From assembly GCA_003561715.1 (NCBI GenBank), contig PWVU01000097.1:1-5812 (forward strand): 5,812 nt of DNA, written 5' to 3'. The position numbers and the translations under genes were made by a program. The stretch is from Candidatus Kaiserbacteria bacterium. Lineage in GTDB: Bacteria > Patescibacteriota > Minisyncoccia > Phycocordibacterales > UBA12088. Positions 4,079 through 5,812 of this stretch are shown here, piece after piece. The notes beneath the pieces were generated by a model that saw only the letters and a program-made list of their open reading frames with translations, did not search any database and was not told the DNA's origin. Every line of letters begins with the position of its first letter. Position 1 is the first letter of the stretch.

Positions 4079-5812
4079 TTATTCCTGCAAGAACCCTCCC
4101 GCCTGGTGCTCCCAGAGACGCTTGTAAATACCTTCTTGAGTGAGCAGGGAGTCATGCGTACCATCTTGCACAATGCGCCCCTGATCAAGGACGATAAGGC
4201 GATCCATCTCGCGCAAGGTCGAGAGGCGATGCGCGATCGCAATCACGGTCTTCCCTTCCATCAATTCTTTGAGCGCCTTTTGGATCAACACCTCGCTTTC
4301 GCTGTCGAGGGCGGAGGTCGCTTCGTCAAGAATCAAGATTGGCGCGTTCTTGAGAATGGCGCGCGCGATCGCAATACGCTGCCGCTGCCCACCCGAGAGC
4401 TTGATACCGCGCTCGCCCACCAGCGTATCGTAGCCATATTGTGTTTCCGCGATAAAGTCGTGTGCCTGGGCTTTTTTCGCCGCCTCGATCACCTCCTCAT
4501 CCGTGGCATCCGGCATACCATAGGCAATGTTCTCTTTGAGCGTGCGGTGAAAAAGCATCGAGTCCTGCGGGACAAATGCGATCGCTCGTCGCAAACTATC
4601 CATCGTGACCTTGGCAATATCTTGCCCATCGATCGTGATCTCACCATCGGTCACTTCATGCTGACGCAATAGAAGCGACACCAGCGTCGATTTACCGGCA
4701 CCGCTCGCGCCCACCAATCCCACACGCTCGCGCGCCGGGATGAGTAGGTCAAGATCTTTGAAGACCGTTGCGTCAACCTTCCCGTCGCGATAATTGAAAT
4801 CGACATTATGGACAAATATGGTGCCGTCAGTGACATCAAGGTCGACCGCTCCCGGCGCATCGAGCATATCGTGCGGCAGAAGTATTTGCTCAAGACCTTC
4901 TTGCACCTCTCCGTAGTGGCGAATGAATTGATTCATTGTGGCACCAATGAATGTGAGTGTGCCGATCACGCTTGCGAGCAAGGTCAATACCATCACCACG
5001 TCGCCCGCTGTTATTGAACCGCTGAGCCACAGTGATGAGAGAAGCCAGGCAACAAGTGCCACCAGCGCCACAATAATGATGTTATTGAGCACCAAGGCAT
5101 ATTCGGATAGCTGCCATTGTTTGATATCTAAGCGGCGTGCTTCGGCTACTTTTTTACCAACACGATCGACCTCATACGGTAGTCTGGTGAATTGGTGTAC
5201 GGCGCGAATGTTAGTCACCGCGTCGACCGTCGATCCGCTGAGCGCGGATGAAGCGTTAGCATACGCGACAACATGCGGCCGACGATAGCGCACCAGTATC
5301 ACATTCAGTAAGATCATAAGTAGAAGAGTGCCCAGAAATGACAGTCCGATCCATACATTTGCAACAAATGTTAGAGCAAGCACGATCGCGATCTGAATGA
5401 ATGTTCCCCAGTATTGCCAGATGAATCCCTCCAGAAGGCTTTCGGAATGACCTGAGGCGCGACTTACCTTTGCCGATAGTGTTCCCGCAAATCGATCGGA
5501 AAAGTATGCGTCGCTATGGCGCACTAAGTAATCAAACAGCTGATTGTATGCAAACGACTCGGCAAATGTGAATGCGCGCATGCCAATAAAGCCACTTGCG
5601 CGGTGAAAGACATATGAAAGTCCGATCGCAACAGGATACAGTGCAATAAGCCAGACGAACGATCGCATATCATTTGCAAGCGCAGCGTCCACGATCAGCT
5701 TAAAGAGGTATGGCAATCCGTTGGTAAGCAATCCGGCAACCGTTGTAAAAAGTAATATAAAGGCAAATTGCCACCTTGCCTGACGTGCAATGTACAACAC
5801 AAACCGCAACGG
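4079..5812 (-). CDS. ABC exporter half-transporter: fused membrane and ATP-binding domains (N-terminus at window edge)
   Basis: The reading frame is open to the last base. A TTG at 5809 could start a 576-residue protein, but only about a dozen residues then precede the first membrane helix, so the true start is probably just outside. Numbering from that TTG, six membrane helices are seen at about 13-37, 50-70, 130-150, 152-173, 236-260 and 266-290. The nucleotide-binding domain has an A-loop Tyr340, Walker A GASGAGKST at 367-375, Q-loop Gln415, signature LSGGQ at 471-475, Walker B ILILDE at 491-496 with catalytic Glu496, D-loop SALD, and H-loop His527. All ATPase residues are intact, so it can work as a homodimer or as the active half of a heterodimer. 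This is the MsbA/multidrug exporter class in the cytoplasmic membrane; the substrate cannot be read from sequence. No second ABC half is downstream. No clear terminator follows the stop. Confidence 0.93.
   Translation of the reverse strand, partial: PLRFVLYIARQARWQFAFILLFTTVAGLLTNGLPYLFKLIVDAALANDMRSFVWLIALYPVAIGLSYVFHRASGFIGMRAFTFAESFAYNQLFDYLVRHSDAYFSDRFAGTLSAKVSRASGHSESLLEGFIWQYWGTFIQIAIVLALTFVANVWIGLSFLGTLLLMILLNVILVRYRRPHVVAYANASSALSGSTVDAVTNIRAVHQFTRLPYEVDRVGKKVAEARRLDIKQWQLSEYALVLNNIIIVALVALVAWLLSSLWLSGSITAGDVVMVLTLLASVIGTLTFIGATMNQFIRHYGEVQEGLEQILLPHDMLDAPGAVDLDVTDGTIFVHNVDFNYRDGKVDATVFKDLDLLIPARERVGLVGASGAGKSTLVSLLLRQHEVTDGEITIDGQDIAKVTMDSLRRAIAFVPQDSMLFHRTLKENIAYGMPDATDEEVIEAAKKAQAHDFIAETQYGYDTLVGERGIKLSGGQRQRIAIARAILKNAPILILDEATSALDSESEVLIQKALKELMEGKTVIAIAHRLSTLREMDRLIVLDQGRIVQDGTHDSLLTQEGIYKRLWEHQAGGFLQE

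Noticed and set aside
3968..4672. 234-residue open frame on the plus strand
   Set aside because: It lies antisense over the conserved ATPase domain of the ABC transporter, and its translation shows no recognisable domain. Its openness is a by-product of the GC-rich coding strand opposite.
1..5812. Alternative genetic code with TGA read as glycine (Gracilibacteria/Absconditabacteria type)
   Set aside because: No gene stops at TGA, but none contains an in-frame TGA either, and all domains are complete under the standard code.

Overview
The window holds seven protein-coding genes, two of them cut by the window edges, and no RNA gene, CRISPR array or insertion sequence that I can support. It reads like a small bacterial genome with tightly packed genes and about even base composition. 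Four hints suggest a Patescibacteria/CPR-type organism (for example Saccharibacteria or a Parcubacteria relative): a stand-alone F420 gamma-glutamyl ligase homologue with no F420 genes beside it, little use of Shine-Dalgarno sequences, no TGA stop codons (six TAA, one TAG), and a mix of small single-domain enzymes. This placement is an inference of moderate to low confidence. The genetic code looks standard, because all the genes stay open without reading TGA as an amino acid.

Left part, plus strand (1-3168). First comes the C-terminal end of a DUF4336-like metallo-beta-lactamase-fold protein (1-321). A 144-base gap with the best promoter candidate of the window follows. Then four genes run in one direction: an endonuclease/exonuclease/phosphatase-fold hydrolase (466-1233), a Nudix hydrolase of the IDI/YfcD-like type (1243-1758), a GloA-type lactoylglutathione lyase (1779-2234) and a class I SAM-dependent methyltransferase with an N-terminal two-CxxC zinc-ribbon-like module (2287-3168). 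The first three are almost contiguous and probably co-transcribed. The methyltransferase follows a 52-base gap with a weak terminator-like hairpin and a T run.

Middle (3169-3206). The plus and minus genes converge with 29 bases between their stop codons. A perfect 13-bp inverted repeat with a 3-base loop lies here and includes the stop codon of the minus-strand gene. It is probably a bidirectional terminator, or possibly a REP-like dispersed palindrome.

Right part, minus strand (3198-5812). An upstream ABC exporter half-transporter, cut at its N-terminus by the window end (4079-5812), is followed after 134 bases by the complete CofE-like ligase (3198-3944), which may have its own promoter.

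The genes do not form one obvious pathway. Nudix, glyoxalase and the phosphoesterase-fold enzyme fit metabolite clean-up, and the ABC protein fits export of a lipid or small molecule. I do not see a convincing new multi-gene system. The most notable signals are about tenfold enrichment of CGATCG (15 copies), the hairpin at the convergent junction, the F420-ligase homologue without an F420 context, and a run of five CCCTAA-like repeats between the Nudix and glyoxalase genes.
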